64,000 nucleotides of DNA, taken from the NCBI GenBank assembly GCA_963731205.1, contig CAVSUJ010000002.1:62001-126000 (forward strand). The letters are read 5' to 3'. The stretch comes from DATAZK01 sp963731205 (lineage in GTDB: Bacteria; Actinomycetota; Actinomycetes; Frankiales; Frankiaceae). Both the position numbers and the translations under genes were made by a program. This document shows, in pieces, positions 17,159 to 25,294 of the stretch. Within the stretch, counting starts at the first letter, position 1. Every line of letters starts with the position of its first letter. The notes beneath the pieces were generated by a model that worked only from the letters and a program-made list of their open reading frames with translations, was not told the origin of the DNA and did not search any database.

Positions 17159-18313
17159 GTGAAGTTGTCGCGCCGGTGGGGTCTCTCGGGCGCCCGGCGA
17201 GCCTGCTCCGCCGTTGCCGTCCTGGTCTCGACCGGGCTGCTCGCAGTGGCCTGCGTACCCGTCCCGAAGGGCGGTGCGAACGCGGTGCTCGCGCGCATGA
17301 CCCTCGAGCAGCGGGTCGGCCAGCTCTTCATGGTGGGAACGCCGGCGACCTCCGCCGATCCGACGGTGGCCGCCGAGATCACCAGCCGCCACATCGGCAA
17401 CATCGTGCTCACCGGACGCAGCTTCGCGGGCATCGGTGCCGTCGCGAACGTGACGAATGCGCTGCAGTTCAAGACAACTCCGGCAGCCACCGCCGGAGTG
17501 CCGCTTCTCGTCGCCGCCGACCAGGAGGGCGGTCAGGTTCAGGTGCTGAACGGGCCGGGCTTCTCGGCGATCCCGAGTGCCCTCTCGCAGGGTTCGCTGA
17601 GCTCGTCGGCCATGCGGCTCGACGCGGGAGCCTGGGGACGCCAGTTGCGCGCCGCCGGTGTCAATGTCGATCTCGCACCGGTGATGGACACGGTGCCGAG
17701 CCCGTCGTCCTTCAACCCGCCGATCGGGGCGTTCCAGCGCGAGTTCGGCTTCAATCCCGCCACCGTCGCCGCCCACGGAACGGCTTTCGTCCAAGGCATG
17801 TCGGGCGCTGACGTCTCCTCGACGATCAAGCACTTCCCGGGACTTGGACGCGTCACCGCCAACACCGATGACAGCAGCGGCGTCGTCGATTCGATCACCA
17901 CCCGCGGGGACGCGTATCTGACGCCGTTCGGCGCCGCGATCCACGCCGGCGCGCCACTCGTCATGATGTCGACGGCGATCTACTCGCGTATCGACCCGAA
18001 CAACCCGGCGGCGTTTTCGCCGTTCATCATCAACACGGTCCTGCGCGGCGACCTGCACTTCGGCGGCGTCGTCATCAGCGACGATCTCGGCGCAGCCCGG
18101 CAGGTCGCCGGCTACGCCCCGGCGACGCGGGCGCTGCTGTTCATCGCGTCAGGCGGCGACATCGTGCTCACCGTCGATCCCAGGACGATCCCGGCGATGT
18201 ATGACGCGGTGCTGGCTTTCGCCAAGGCCGATCCCGCCTTCGCGGCGATCGTGAACAATGCCGCGCTGCGAGTGCTGCGCGCCAAGCAAGCGCGGGGGTT
18301 GATCGCTCCCTGA
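17159..18313 (+). CDS. Glycoside hydrolase family 3 lipoprotein (NagZ-like)
   Basis: A 384-residue exported protein. The N-terminus has RRW, a hydrophobic stretch and a probable lipobox AVAC near residue 32. The rest is a GH3 N-terminal barrel: LEQRVGQLFMVGTP, VAADQEGGQVQVL, NVDLAPVMDTV, IKHFPGLGRV (the NagZ-type KH[FL]PG signature) and VVISDDLGAARQV carrying the usual nucleophile aspartate region. NagZ homologues remove N-acetylglucosamine from muropeptides. The start is GTG, with no strong ribosome site. Confidence 0.87.
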   Translation: MKLSRRWGLSGARRACSAVAVLVSTGLLAVACVPVPKGGANAVLARMTLEQRVGQLFMVGTPATSADPTVAAEITSRHIGNIVLTGRSFAGIGAVANVTNALQFKTTPAATAGVPLLVAADQEGGQVQVLNGPGFSAIPSALSQGSLSSSAMRLDAGAWGRQLRAAGVNVDLAPVMDTVPSPSSFNPPIGAFQREFGFNPATVAAHGTAFVQGMSGADVSSTIKHFPGLGRVTANTDDSSGVVDSITTRGDAYLTPFGAAIHAGAPLVMMSTAIYSRIDPNNPAAFSPFIINTVLRGDLHFGGVVISDDLGAARQVAGYAPATRALLFIASGGDIVLTVDPRTIPAMYDAVLAFAKADPAFAAIVNNAALRVLRAKQARGLIAP

Positions 18314-18330
18314 CCGGCTACCGTCGCGTC

Positions 18331-18867
18331 ATGGCAGTACAGATCCTGCTGATTTGCGGCAGCACCCGGCGAGGGTCGAGCAATCGGGCGACGCTCGACA
18401 CCGCGGCCGCCGTCGCCCCTGTGAATGTCATGGCCTCCGTCTACGACGTGATGACGTCCCTCCCCCACTTCAACCCCGATCTCGATCAGCCGCCGCTGCC
18501 CGAGCCGGTACAGGAGCTGCGGATGGCCATCGAATCGGCCCACGCGCTGCTGTTCTGCACCCCCGAATACGCCGGCGCACTGCCGGGATCGCTGAAGAAC
18601 CTGCTCGACTGGACCGTCGGCGGCATGGAGATCTCGGGCAAGCCGACCGGGTGGATCAACGTCTCGACGATGCCCGGCGGCGCCGCCGGGGCGCACGCCG
18701 AACTCGCCACGGTGCTGCGTTACACCGATGCCCGCCTCATCGAGGTGGCCTGCGTGCACCTTCCGGTCGGCCGGGGCGAGATCGGACCCGACGGCCTGGT
18801 CACCAACGACAAGACGCGGACCGCAATCGCAGAAGTGCTCAGCACGCTTGCGGCGGCCGCAGAATAG
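18331..18867 (+). CDS. NADPH-dependent FMN reductase family protein
   Basis: A 178-residue flavodoxin-fold protein. The FMN phosphate loop is GSTRRGSSNRAT near residue 10, and TPEYAGALPGSLKNLLDW near residue 80 is the family signature. Such enzymes reduce FMN, quinones, azo dyes or chromate with NAD(P)H. It lies 17 nt after the GH3 gene and 45 nt before the Nfu-like gene, so it could be cotranscribed with the UGSC cassette; a shared role is only a possibility. Confidence 0.88.
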   Translation: MAVQILLICGSTRRGSSNRATLDTAAAVAPVNVMASVYDVMTSLPHFNPDLDQPPLPEPVQELRMAIESAHALLFCTPEYAGALPGSLKNLLDWTVGGMEISGKPTGWINVSTMPGGAAGAHAELATVLRYTDARLIEVACVHLPVGRGEIGPDGLVTNDKTRTAIAEVLSTLAAAAE

Positions 18868-18912
18868 GCCTCGGCGTTGCACTGCGTGAGCTCTGCACAT
18901 AGTTTTCCAGGC

Positions 18913-19179
18913 ATGGATCTGGAAGCCGTCAATGACGCCATCGCCGAGCTCGCCCCCATGCTGCAGGCTGACGGCGCCGACCTCACGCTCGTCGAGGCCG
19001 ACCCCGCGACCTCGCGCATCGAGGTGCAGCTGCATGTCACGGATGCGACGTGCGCCGAGTGCGTCCTGCCGGGTCCGCTGCTGGAGCAGGTGATCGGCGA
19101 CGCCCTCTCCCGGCGCCTGTCCACGGAATACGAACTGGTGCTCCGTGACCCGCGGGCAGCCGGAGCCCATGGCCATTGA
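18913..19179 (+). CDS. Small NifU/Nfu C-terminal-domain-like protein
   Basis: An 88-residue protein. MDLEAVNDAIAELAPMLQADGADLTLVEAD and the later TCAECVLP resemble the Nfu domain (helix, ADGGD-type turn, CxxC) used in iron-sulfur cluster delivery. Here the CxxC is CAEC at about residues 42-45. It differs from true Nfu in sequence around the motif, so cluster binding is not certain. It overlaps the UGSC gene by 11 bp, which suggests translational coupling. Confidence 0.65.
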   Translation: MDLEAVNDAIAELAPMLQADGADLTLVEADPATSRIEVQLHVTDATCAECVLPGPLLEQVIGDALSRRLSTEYELVLRDPRAAGAHGH

Positions 19180-19735
19180 CAGCTCGGCTCCCGCCGGCAC
19201 CACCTGGCGGATCAGGCTCCCCACCGCGCCCATCCCCGAGGAGGTCGGGGCACCCGCCTTCGTGCTCTCGCGGCCGATCACGGGGCTACGCGTGGGGCTG
19301 CGGCACGAGGGCTCGTGGCGGTCGTGGATGCTCATCGTCGAGGAGTGGGAGGCGCTTTTGCGCCGCGACGGCGCCGAACCGGTCGTGCTGAAAGCCGGCG
19401 GCCGGGTGGGCGCTGAGGGTGAACGCACCAAGGCCGATGTGCAGGCCTGGGCCGACGACATCGACTGCGGCATCTCGGGATTGGGCACCTGCGGGTCGTG
19501 CACGTCCAACAGCGTCCACGATGCCGTGGCGCTGGAGGCCGCGGGCAAGCCCGCGGTCGTCGCGGTGTGCGACGAGTTCGCCCCGCACGGCACCAACATG
19601 GCCCGCTTCCTCGGCCACCCGGCGCTGAAGATGCTGGTGTTGCCCTACCCGCTGGAGGCGCGTCCGGAGCCCGAGCTGCGCCAGATCGCGATGGACTCCT
19701 ACCCGCGGTTCCTTCAGCTGCTCGGCGCGCAGTGA
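19169..19735 (+). CDS. UGSC family protein, cysteine form
   Basis: A 188-residue protein from the ATG at 19169 (a GTG at 19145 would add eight residues). The centre reads GISGLGTCGSCTSNSVHDAVALEA. CGSC at residues 108-111 stands where selenoprotein relatives carry U-G-S-C; the first codon here is TGC, so this is the cysteine variant. VVAVCDEFAPHGTNMAR and MLVLPYPLEARPEPELR follow. A redox-active CxxC is likely; the reaction is unknown. It sits between the Nfu-like gene and the 354-residue gene, overlapping both. Confidence 0.7.
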   Translation: MAIDSSAPAGTTWRIRLPTAPIPEEVGAPAFVLSRPITGLRVGLRHEGSWRSWMLIVEEWEALLRRDGAEPVVLKAGGRVGAEGERTKADVQAWADDIDCGISGLGTCGSCTSNSVHDAVALEAAGKPAVVAVCDEFAPHGTNMARFLGHPALKMLVLPYPLEARPEPELRQIAMDSYPRFLQLLGAQ

Positions 19736-20796
19736 ACAGGGGTTTGACCCGGCCGATCCTGGAGATCCCGGCCGATCCCGTCGCGCTGTATGAGCTGTCG
19801 ATGGAGCAGGGCTGGGGCGACGGGGTTCCGCTGCTTCCGCCGACGGACGAGCGGATCGAGGCGCTGCTGGCGGAGTGCGGCGTTGCCTCCAGCGAAGTCC
19901 TGGGCGAGCTGCCACCCCGATTCGGTGCGGCCACCGTCGAGCTGGCGGCGATCAACGCGGTGATGGCAGGGGTCGAGCCCGCCGCGTTTCCTCTTGTGCT
20001 GGCGGCACTTTCGGCCATCCTGGTGCCGGAGTGGAACGCGTTCGCATTGACGACGACGACCTCGAGCGTCGCCCCGATGCTGATCGTCAATGGTCCCACC
20101 CGGGACCGGCTGCACATCGACTACCGCGCGGGCTGCCTCGGCGGCGCCGGCGGTCGCGGTTCGATGACCATCGGCCGGGCGGTCTCCTTGTGCCTGCGCA
20201 ACATCGGCGGCCAGCGGGCGGGCGAGACGTCGCGCACCGTCTTCGGGCAGCCGGCCCGTTTCGGGCTGTGCTTCGGGGAATGGGAAGAACGTTCGCCATG
20301 GCCCTCGCTGGCGCAGCGCCGCGGCTATCACCGCGAGGACGAGGTCGTCACCGTGCACGGCGGCAAGGGCACATATCCGCTGGCGGATGTGAACAACGAC
20401 GACCCGCGCGACCTGGCCTACACCATCGCCAAGAGCCTCGCGTTTCCCATGAACAATTGGTTCCTCGAACTCACCGGTGACAGCGGCCAGCTGGTCCTGC
20501 TGGTGAATCCGATGTGGGCCGCTCGCCTCGGCGACGCTTTCCCGGCGGTGGAGTCGCTGCAGGAGTACGTGTGGGAGTACGCCTGGCAGCCGCTGGAGCT
20601 CTTCCGCCCGCACAACCAGCAGGTGCTGCAGGAGAAGGGACGCGTCGACACCCAGGGCCGGGTGCGGCTGACCGGCCGGCCGGATCAGTTCGTACCGGTG
20701 GTGTGCGGCGGTCTCGGCGGCCTGCACGGCGTCGCGCTGACCAGCTTCGTGCAGAGCGAGATGCAGAGCGTCGCCGTGACCCGGGCGGTGCGCTAG
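19732..20796 (+). CDS. Conserved protein of unknown function linked to UGSC gene
   Basis: A 354-residue soluble protein; its GTG start overlaps the UGSC stop as GTGA, implying coupled translation and possibly a complex. I do not recognise the family. Features are ELSMEQGWGDGVPLLPPTDERI near residue 20, repeated Ala-rich helices with EWNAFALTTTTSSVAPMLIVNGP, a Gly-rich CLGGAGGRGSMTIGRAV stretch, FGEWEERSPWPSL and a C-terminal VPVVCGGLGGLHG. No signal peptide or membrane segment is seen. Its two glycine-rich loops with cysteines might serve as a substrate or cofactor site (inference). Confidence 0.7.
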   Translation: MNRGLTRPILEIPADPVALYELSMEQGWGDGVPLLPPTDERIEALLAECGVASSEVLGELPPRFGAATVELAAINAVMAGVEPAAFPLVLAALSAILVPEWNAFALTTTTSSVAPMLIVNGPTRDRLHIDYRAGCLGGAGGRGSMTIGRAVSLCLRNIGGQRAGETSRTVFGQPARFGLCFGEWEERSPWPSLAQRRGYHREDEVVTVHGGKGTYPLADVNNDDPRDLAYTIAKSLAFPMNNWFLELTGDSGQLVLLVNPMWAARLGDAFPAVESLQEYVWEYAWQPLELFRPHNQQVLQEKGRVDTQGRVRLTGRPDQFVPVVCGGLGGLHGVALTSFVQSEMQSVAVTRAVR

Positions 20797-22292
20797 TTCG
20801 TCGGCGGCGGGTTTCGCAGGAGCGACGCGACGGCGCCCGCGGTCGTCACGATCGCCAGCAGGAGCAGGGCGCGGTGGTAGCCGGCCGTGAAGGCGGGAAG
20901 GGTGTGGGCCGAGAGACGCGAGAGGGTGCCGGCGTAGGCGGCGGCCTGGTCGCGGGGTTCGAGCGGGCGGGTCACGATCGCCAGGCACACGGCGGTGCCG
21001 GTGACCGTACCGACGTTCTGCATCATGGCTCGCAGCGCGTTGGCGACGCCCCGGCGGCCCGCGGTGACGCTGGCCATGATCGAGCTGGTGTTGGGCGTCA
21101 TCACCAGGCCGGTACCGAGCCCGATGGCACTCAGTACGACGATCAGGCTCGTCATGTCGGTGTGCGGATTGAGCTCGGCCGCCACGTAGAACAGGGCGAT
21201 GGCGGTGATACCGAGGCCCGCGGAGGCGAGGATGCGCGCGGAGAACTCCCGCGCGAGCCGGGCGGCGATCGGCGCCGCCACCATCATGCCGATGGCGGTG
21301 GGCATGATGATCAGGCCGGTGCGCACCGCTGACCACCCGTGCGCGGCCTGCAGGTAGAGCGCGAGGATCAGCACGATTCCGAAGCGGGCGAACGCCAGCA
21401 CGAACGTGACCGAGAAGGCGATCGCCCGTGCCCGGTCGGCGAACAGTTCGAGGTCCAGCAGCGGGAAAGCACGGCGGCGCTGGGTCCAGATGAGCACCGG
21501 GAACCCGACCAGGAACGTGATCGCGCCGGTGACGACGGGCCAGGCCGTCCACCCGTGAGTGCCGCCGAGCGCGATCGCCATCACGAACGCGCCGATCACG
21601 ATGGCTGACAGCACGGCGCCGACGACGTCGAACGGTTCCCGGGCGCCCTGTCTCGGGAGCTCACGCAACGTGGGAATGGCCCAGATCATGCTGACCAGCC
21701 CGATGGGCACGTTGAACCAGAAAACCCAACGCCAGTCGAGGCCATCGGCCACCACACCGCCGACGGCCGGACCGGCGACCAGCCCCACGGCGGCAACCGT
21801 CACGTTGGCGCCCAGACCGATGCTGAGCTTCGACGGGCGGAAGGCATCGGTCAGGATCGCGGTGACATTGGCCATGATCGAGGCCGCACCTACCGCCTGC
21901 GCGATCCGGGCCAGGATCAGCACTGCGACATCGGGAGCGGCCCCGGCCACCAGGCTCGCGAGCGTCAGCAGGCCGAGCCCGGCCAGGTAGAGGCGGCGAC
22001 GGCCGATGATGTCGGCGAGCCGGCCGAAAGGGACGACCAGCACCGTGGTCACCAGCAGGAAGGACAGCAGGATCCACGTCGCCGCCGTCGCGCTGGCGTT
22101 GAAGTGCCGCACCACCGAAGGCAGCGCCACATCCAGGGTGCTGGCGTTCAGGCCGGTGAGCAGTACCCCGAGACTGGTGACCGAGAAGACCACCCACGCG
22201 TGCCGGTCGGCGGCGGCAAAAGACTCGGCAGATCCTGGCGAATCGGTCGAGTCTTTGGAGCCGGCCGGGGTCGCACGCGCACTCGTCGTCAC
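20793..22292 (-). CDS. MFS drug/solute exporter-type transporter (DHA2-like)
   Basis: A 499-residue major facilitator with about 14 membrane segments. LNASTLDVALPSVVRHF, FGRLADIIGRRRLYLAG (motif A) and GLVAGPAVGGVVADGLDWRWVFWFNVPIG (motif C) place it in the DHA2 group. It is the last gene of the minus-strand catabolic cluster, its GTG overlapping the aldehyde dehydrogenase stop. It may export a toxic intermediate or import the substrate; DHA2 members usually export. Confidence 0.9.
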   Translation of the reverse strand: MTTSARATPAGSKDSTDSPGSAESFAAADRHAWVVFSVTSLGVLLTGLNASTLDVALPSVVRHFNASATAATWILLSFLLVTTVLVVPFGRLADIIGRRRLYLAGLGLLTLASLVAGAAPDVAVLILARIAQAVGAASIMANVTAILTDAFRPSKLSIGLGANVTVAAVGLVAGPAVGGVVADGLDWRWVFWFNVPIGLVSMIWAIPTLRELPRQGAREPFDVVGAVLSAIVIGAFVMAIALGGTHGWTAWPVVTGAITFLVGFPVLIWTQRRRAFPLLDLELFADRARAIAFSVTFVLAFARFGIVLILALYLQAAHGWSAVRTGLIIMPTAIGMMVAAPIAARLAREFSARILASAGLGITAIALFYVAAELNPHTDMTSLIVVLSAIGLGTGLVMTPNTSSIMASVTAGRRGVANALRAMMQNVGTVTGTAVCLAIVTRPLEPRDQAAAYAGTLSRLSAHTLPAFTAGYHRALLLLAIVTTAGAVASLLRNPPPTN

Positions 22293-23764
22293 GCCAGATC
22301 GATCCAGGCGGTCTTGATGCGGGTGTTCTCCAGCACGCTTTCGATGCCGGAGTCCTTGCCGAACCCGCTGTCCTTCATACCTCCGAACGGTAGCGCCCAG
22401 TGGATCCGCGGGTAGGCGTTGACCCAGACGTTGCCGGCATCGAGGTCACGGATCATGCGGTGGGCGCGCTTCAGGTCGCCGGTCCAGACGCCGGCAGCCA
22501 GCCCGTAGTCGGTGCCGTTGGCAATGGCGAGCGCGTCGGCCTCGTCCTCGAAGGGGACGATGACGGCGACGGGCCCGAAAATCTCCTCGCTCGCCAGTCG
22601 CGAGTCGTTACCAGTCGCCCGGAAGAGGGTCGGCTCGACGAACCAGCCACCGCCGAACGGTGAGTCGGGCGAGAACAGTTCGGGTGTCGTGCGCCCGCCG
22701 AAGAGCAGTTCGAGACGCTCGTCGTCCCTTCCGAGCTTCAGGTAGCCACTCACGCGAGCCAGCTGCTCGGGCGAGACGATCGCACCGATGTCGCTGCCCT
22801 CGTCGAACGGATCGCCGACGACGAGTTGGGCCGCGACGGCACTGATGCGCTGGACCATCTCCTCGAAGACCGGCCGCTGGACCAGGATGCGCGAACCGGC
22901 GATGCAGGACTGACCGGCGTTGGCCGTGAACACTCCGGTGCGGGTCACGCCGAGCGTCGCCGCGTCGAGATCGGCGTCGGCGAAGACGATGTTCGGGGAT
23001 TTGCCGCCGAGCTCGAAATGCAGCTGCTTCAGCGTTCCCGCGGCCTCGGCCATGATGAGCCGCGCCGTCTCGGTCGAGCCGGTGAAGCTGATCCGGGCGA
23101 CCCCGGGATGACGCACCAGGGCAGTACCCGCCTCCTCTCCGAGCCCGGTGACGACGTTGATGACGCCTGCCGGAAAGCCCGCCTCCGCGAACAGTTGGGT
23201 CCAGCGCAGGATGGAGCAGCAGGCCTGCTCGGCAGGCTTGACGACGATGGTGTTGCCCGCCGCGAGCGCGGCGCCGGCCTTGGCGGTGATGAGCGACATC
23301 GGCGAGTTCCACGGCAGGACGAGTCCGACGACACCGAGCGGTTCGCGCCGGGTGAAGTTGAAGCTGGCATGCCCGACGTTGACCGTCTCGCCGTGCAGCT
23401 TGTCGGCGGCGCCGGCGAAGAAGTGCAGGATCTCCACGCAGGTCGGCAGGTGACCGTAGAGCGTCTCCTTGATGACGCGGCCGGTGTCGATCGTCTCCAG
23501 ATCAGCGAGCTCGCGGATGTGGGCGCGCGTCACCTCGGCGAGCGCGCGAAGGTGGCCGGCGCGGGCCTTGGCATCCAGGCGCGACCACTCGAGGGCTGCG
23601 GCGGTGGCGGCCGCCACGGCGTCGTCCACGTCGGTCGCGTCGCCACGCGGGATGCGTGCCCAGACCTGACCCGTCGCTGGATTGGTCATGTCGAGCGTCA
23701 GGCCCGAGCGGGCCGGTGCTGCGGCGCCGCCGATGTGATTCGCGTAGTCGATGATCTCGGGCAC
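22289..23764 (-). CDS. NAD(P)-dependent aldehyde dehydrogenase
   Basis: A 491-residue ALDH from the GTG at 23764, chosen because AGGAGAG sits eight bases upstream. The catalytic Glu is in HFELGGKSPNIVF and the nucleophilic Cys in TANAGQSCIAGSR. Other blocks are LVLPWNSPMSL, FTGSTETARLI and PFGGMKDSGFGKDSG. It oxidises an aldehyde to an acid. Placed after the thiolase-like/DUF35 pair and the alcohol dehydrogenase, it could act on an aldehyde released by aldol cleavage. Confidence 0.93.
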   Translation of the reverse strand: MPEIIDYANHIGGAAAPARSGLTLDMTNPATGQVWARIPRGDATDVDDAVAAATAAALEWSRLDAKARAGHLRALAEVTRAHIRELADLETIDTGRVIKETLYGHLPTCVEILHFFAGAADKLHGETVNVGHASFNFTRREPLGVVGLVLPWNSPMSLITAKAGAALAAGNTIVVKPAEQACCSILRWTQLFAEAGFPAGVINVVTGLGEEAGTALVRHPGVARISFTGSTETARLIMAEAAGTLKQLHFELGGKSPNIVFADADLDAATLGVTRTGVFTANAGQSCIAGSRILVQRPVFEEMVQRISAVAAQLVVGDPFDEGSDIGAIVSPEQLARVSGYLKLGRDDERLELLFGGRTTPELFSPDSPFGGGWFVEPTLFRATGNDSRLASEEIFGPVAVIVPFEDEADALAIANGTDYGLAAGVWTGDLKRAHRMIRDLDAGNVWVNAYPRIHWALPFGGMKDSGFGKDSGIESVLENTRIKTAWIDLA

Positions 23765-23777
23765 GGGTCGCTCTCCT

Positions 23778-24878
23778 TCAGTCCATGACGACGACGGCGC
23801 GGGCAACCTGCCCGGCCTGCGCGGCGGCGAACGCCTGCGGTGCGTCAGCGAACGAGAAGCGCTGCGACACCAGGGCTTCCAGCTCGAGGGCGCCGCTGCG
23901 GTAGAGCCGCTCGATCCGCGGGATGTCGCGCGCCGGGATGTTGCTGCCGCCGGTGCATCCGAGCAGCCGCCGCTCGGAGAACAGCACGCGCCCGTCCACC
24001 GGAATCTTCGTGCCGGCGGGCGGCGAGCCGACCATCACGCACCGGCCGCCGGGCCGGGTCGACGCGAGGGCGGCAGCCACCAGATCGCCGTTGCCCACGA
24101 CCTCGAAGGCCGCGTCGACTCCCCCGGGGCAGCGGTCGTTGACGGCCTCGACGAGCGCCCCGCCGGTCAGCAGCACCTCGTCGGTGGCGCCCATCCCACG
24201 CGCCAGTTCGAGCTTGTACGGATTGGTGTCGACGGCGATGATCTGGCCCGCGCCGGCGATGCGTGCGCCCTGGATGACGGACAGGCCGACACCTCCGCAG
24301 CCGACGACCGCTACGGTCTCGCCCGCGCGCACCTCGGCAATGTTGAGGACCGCGCCGAGGCCGGTGGTGACCCCGCACCCGGCGAGACAGATCACGTCGA
24401 GCGGGATGTCCTTGCCGACGGCGACGACCTGGCTCGCGCGCAGCACGGCTTCCTCGGCAAGCGTGCCGCTGCCGACGAAGGGAAAGACCCGCTCACCGTG
24501 GGACGACAGCCGCGTGGAGCCATCGGCCATCTCACCGGTGATCGCCTTGATGCGCGCCGGCCCGTTGCAATGGACAGGGTTTCCGGACAGGCAGTTGCGG
24601 CATGCCAGGCACGGGCCGTAAAGCGCGATGACCACGTGGTCGCCGGGCATCACCGACGTCACTCCCGGCCCGACGTCCTCGACCACCCCGGCGCCCTCGT
24701 GTCCGAGCACGAGCGGGAACTGGGCGACCGGACTGTGGCCGGCGAGCACGTGCAGGTCCGACCCGCAGACTCCCGATGCGGCCAGCCGCACGCGCACCTC
24801 ACCCGCCAAAGGTGCTGCCACGTCGACACTTTCCAGCTCCGGGGGCTTCCCACCGGCGCGCGCTACCCAGGCTTTCAT
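23778..24878 (-). CDS. Zinc-binding alcohol dehydrogenase (MDR family)
   Basis: A 366-residue class III/AdhD-like dehydrogenase. ASGVCGSDLH and GHEGAGVVEDVG carry catalytic-zinc ligands, CLACRNCLSGNPVHC the structural zinc, and AVVGCGGVGLSVIQGARIAGAG the NAD fold. Start ATG 24878 has GGAAGGAAG upstream and overlaps the DUF35 stop. Together with the aldehyde dehydrogenase 13 nt downstream it would convert an alcohol to an acid. Similar proteins are annotated as S-(hydroxymethyl)mycothiol or benzyl alcohol dehydrogenases. Confidence 0.9.
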   Translation of the reverse strand: MKAWVARAGGKPPELESVDVAAPLAGEVRVRLAASGVCGSDLHVLAGHSPVAQFPLVLGHEGAGVVEDVGPGVTSVMPGDHVVIALYGPCLACRNCLSGNPVHCNGPARIKAITGEMADGSTRLSSHGERVFPFVGSGTLAEEAVLRASQVVAVGKDIPLDVICLAGCGVTTGLGAVLNIAEVRAGETVAVVGCGGVGLSVIQGARIAGAGQIIAVDTNPYKLELARGMGATDEVLLTGGALVEAVNDRCPGGVDAAFEVVGNGDLVAAALASTRPGGRCVMVGSPPAGTKIPVDGRVLFSERRLLGCTGGSNIPARDIPRIERLYRSGALELEALVSQRFSFADAPQAFAAAQAGQVARAVVVMD

Positions 24879-25294
24879 CCGCTTCCTTCCAGCGTCCAGC
24901 ACAGCAGTGAGCGGGCGGGTTCTGAACCCAGGTCGTCGAACCCCACCTGCACCCGCGCCCCGATGGCGAGCCCCGGATCATCGGATGCGCCCGAGTACGA
25001 GCCCGGCAGCAGGAGATCGTCCTGCTCGGCAAGGCGAACGGTCAGCACCGCATACGGCGCCGCGAAGCCCGGCAGGAACGCGTGATGCGTGACGATCCAG
25101 CTGGCTATCGTCCCGTGCCCCGAGGCCGGCTCCCACGCCCATGCGAAGGAGTGGCAGCGGTTGCACAGCGCACGCGCGGGCCAGCGCCAGGCCCGGCAGG
25201 AGGCGCAGCGCTGCAGCACGAACTCGTGCCGCGCCAGGGCATCCCACCACGGCTCGGAGTCGCGATCAGCCTGCGGCAGCGGGCGTTCTGCCAT
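24875..25294 (-). CDS. DUF35 OB-fold, zinc-ribbon acyl-CoA-associated protein
   Basis: A 139-residue protein. The N-terminal helix SEPWWDALARHEFVLQRC is followed by a rubredoxin-like zinc ribbon CASC...CNRC, then an OB-fold with HGTIASWIVTHHAFLPGFAAPYAV. DUF35 proteins pair with thiolase-like enzymes; for example, the Ltp2-type aldolases of steroid side-chain degradation need a DUF35 partner. It starts within TGATG of the thiolase-like gene stop, which strongly suggests they form a complex. Confidence 0.85.
   Translation of the reverse strand: MAERPLPQADRDSEPWWDALARHEFVLQRCASCRAWRWPARALCNRCHSFAWAWEPASGHGTIASWIVTHHAFLPGFAAPYAVLTVRLAEQDDLLLPGSYSGASDDPGLAIGARVQVGFDDLGSEPARSLLCWTLEGSG

Noticed and set aside
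19490..19501. Selenocysteine codon in the UGSC gene
   Set aside because: The codon at the U position is TGC, not TGA, so the protein carries cysteine.
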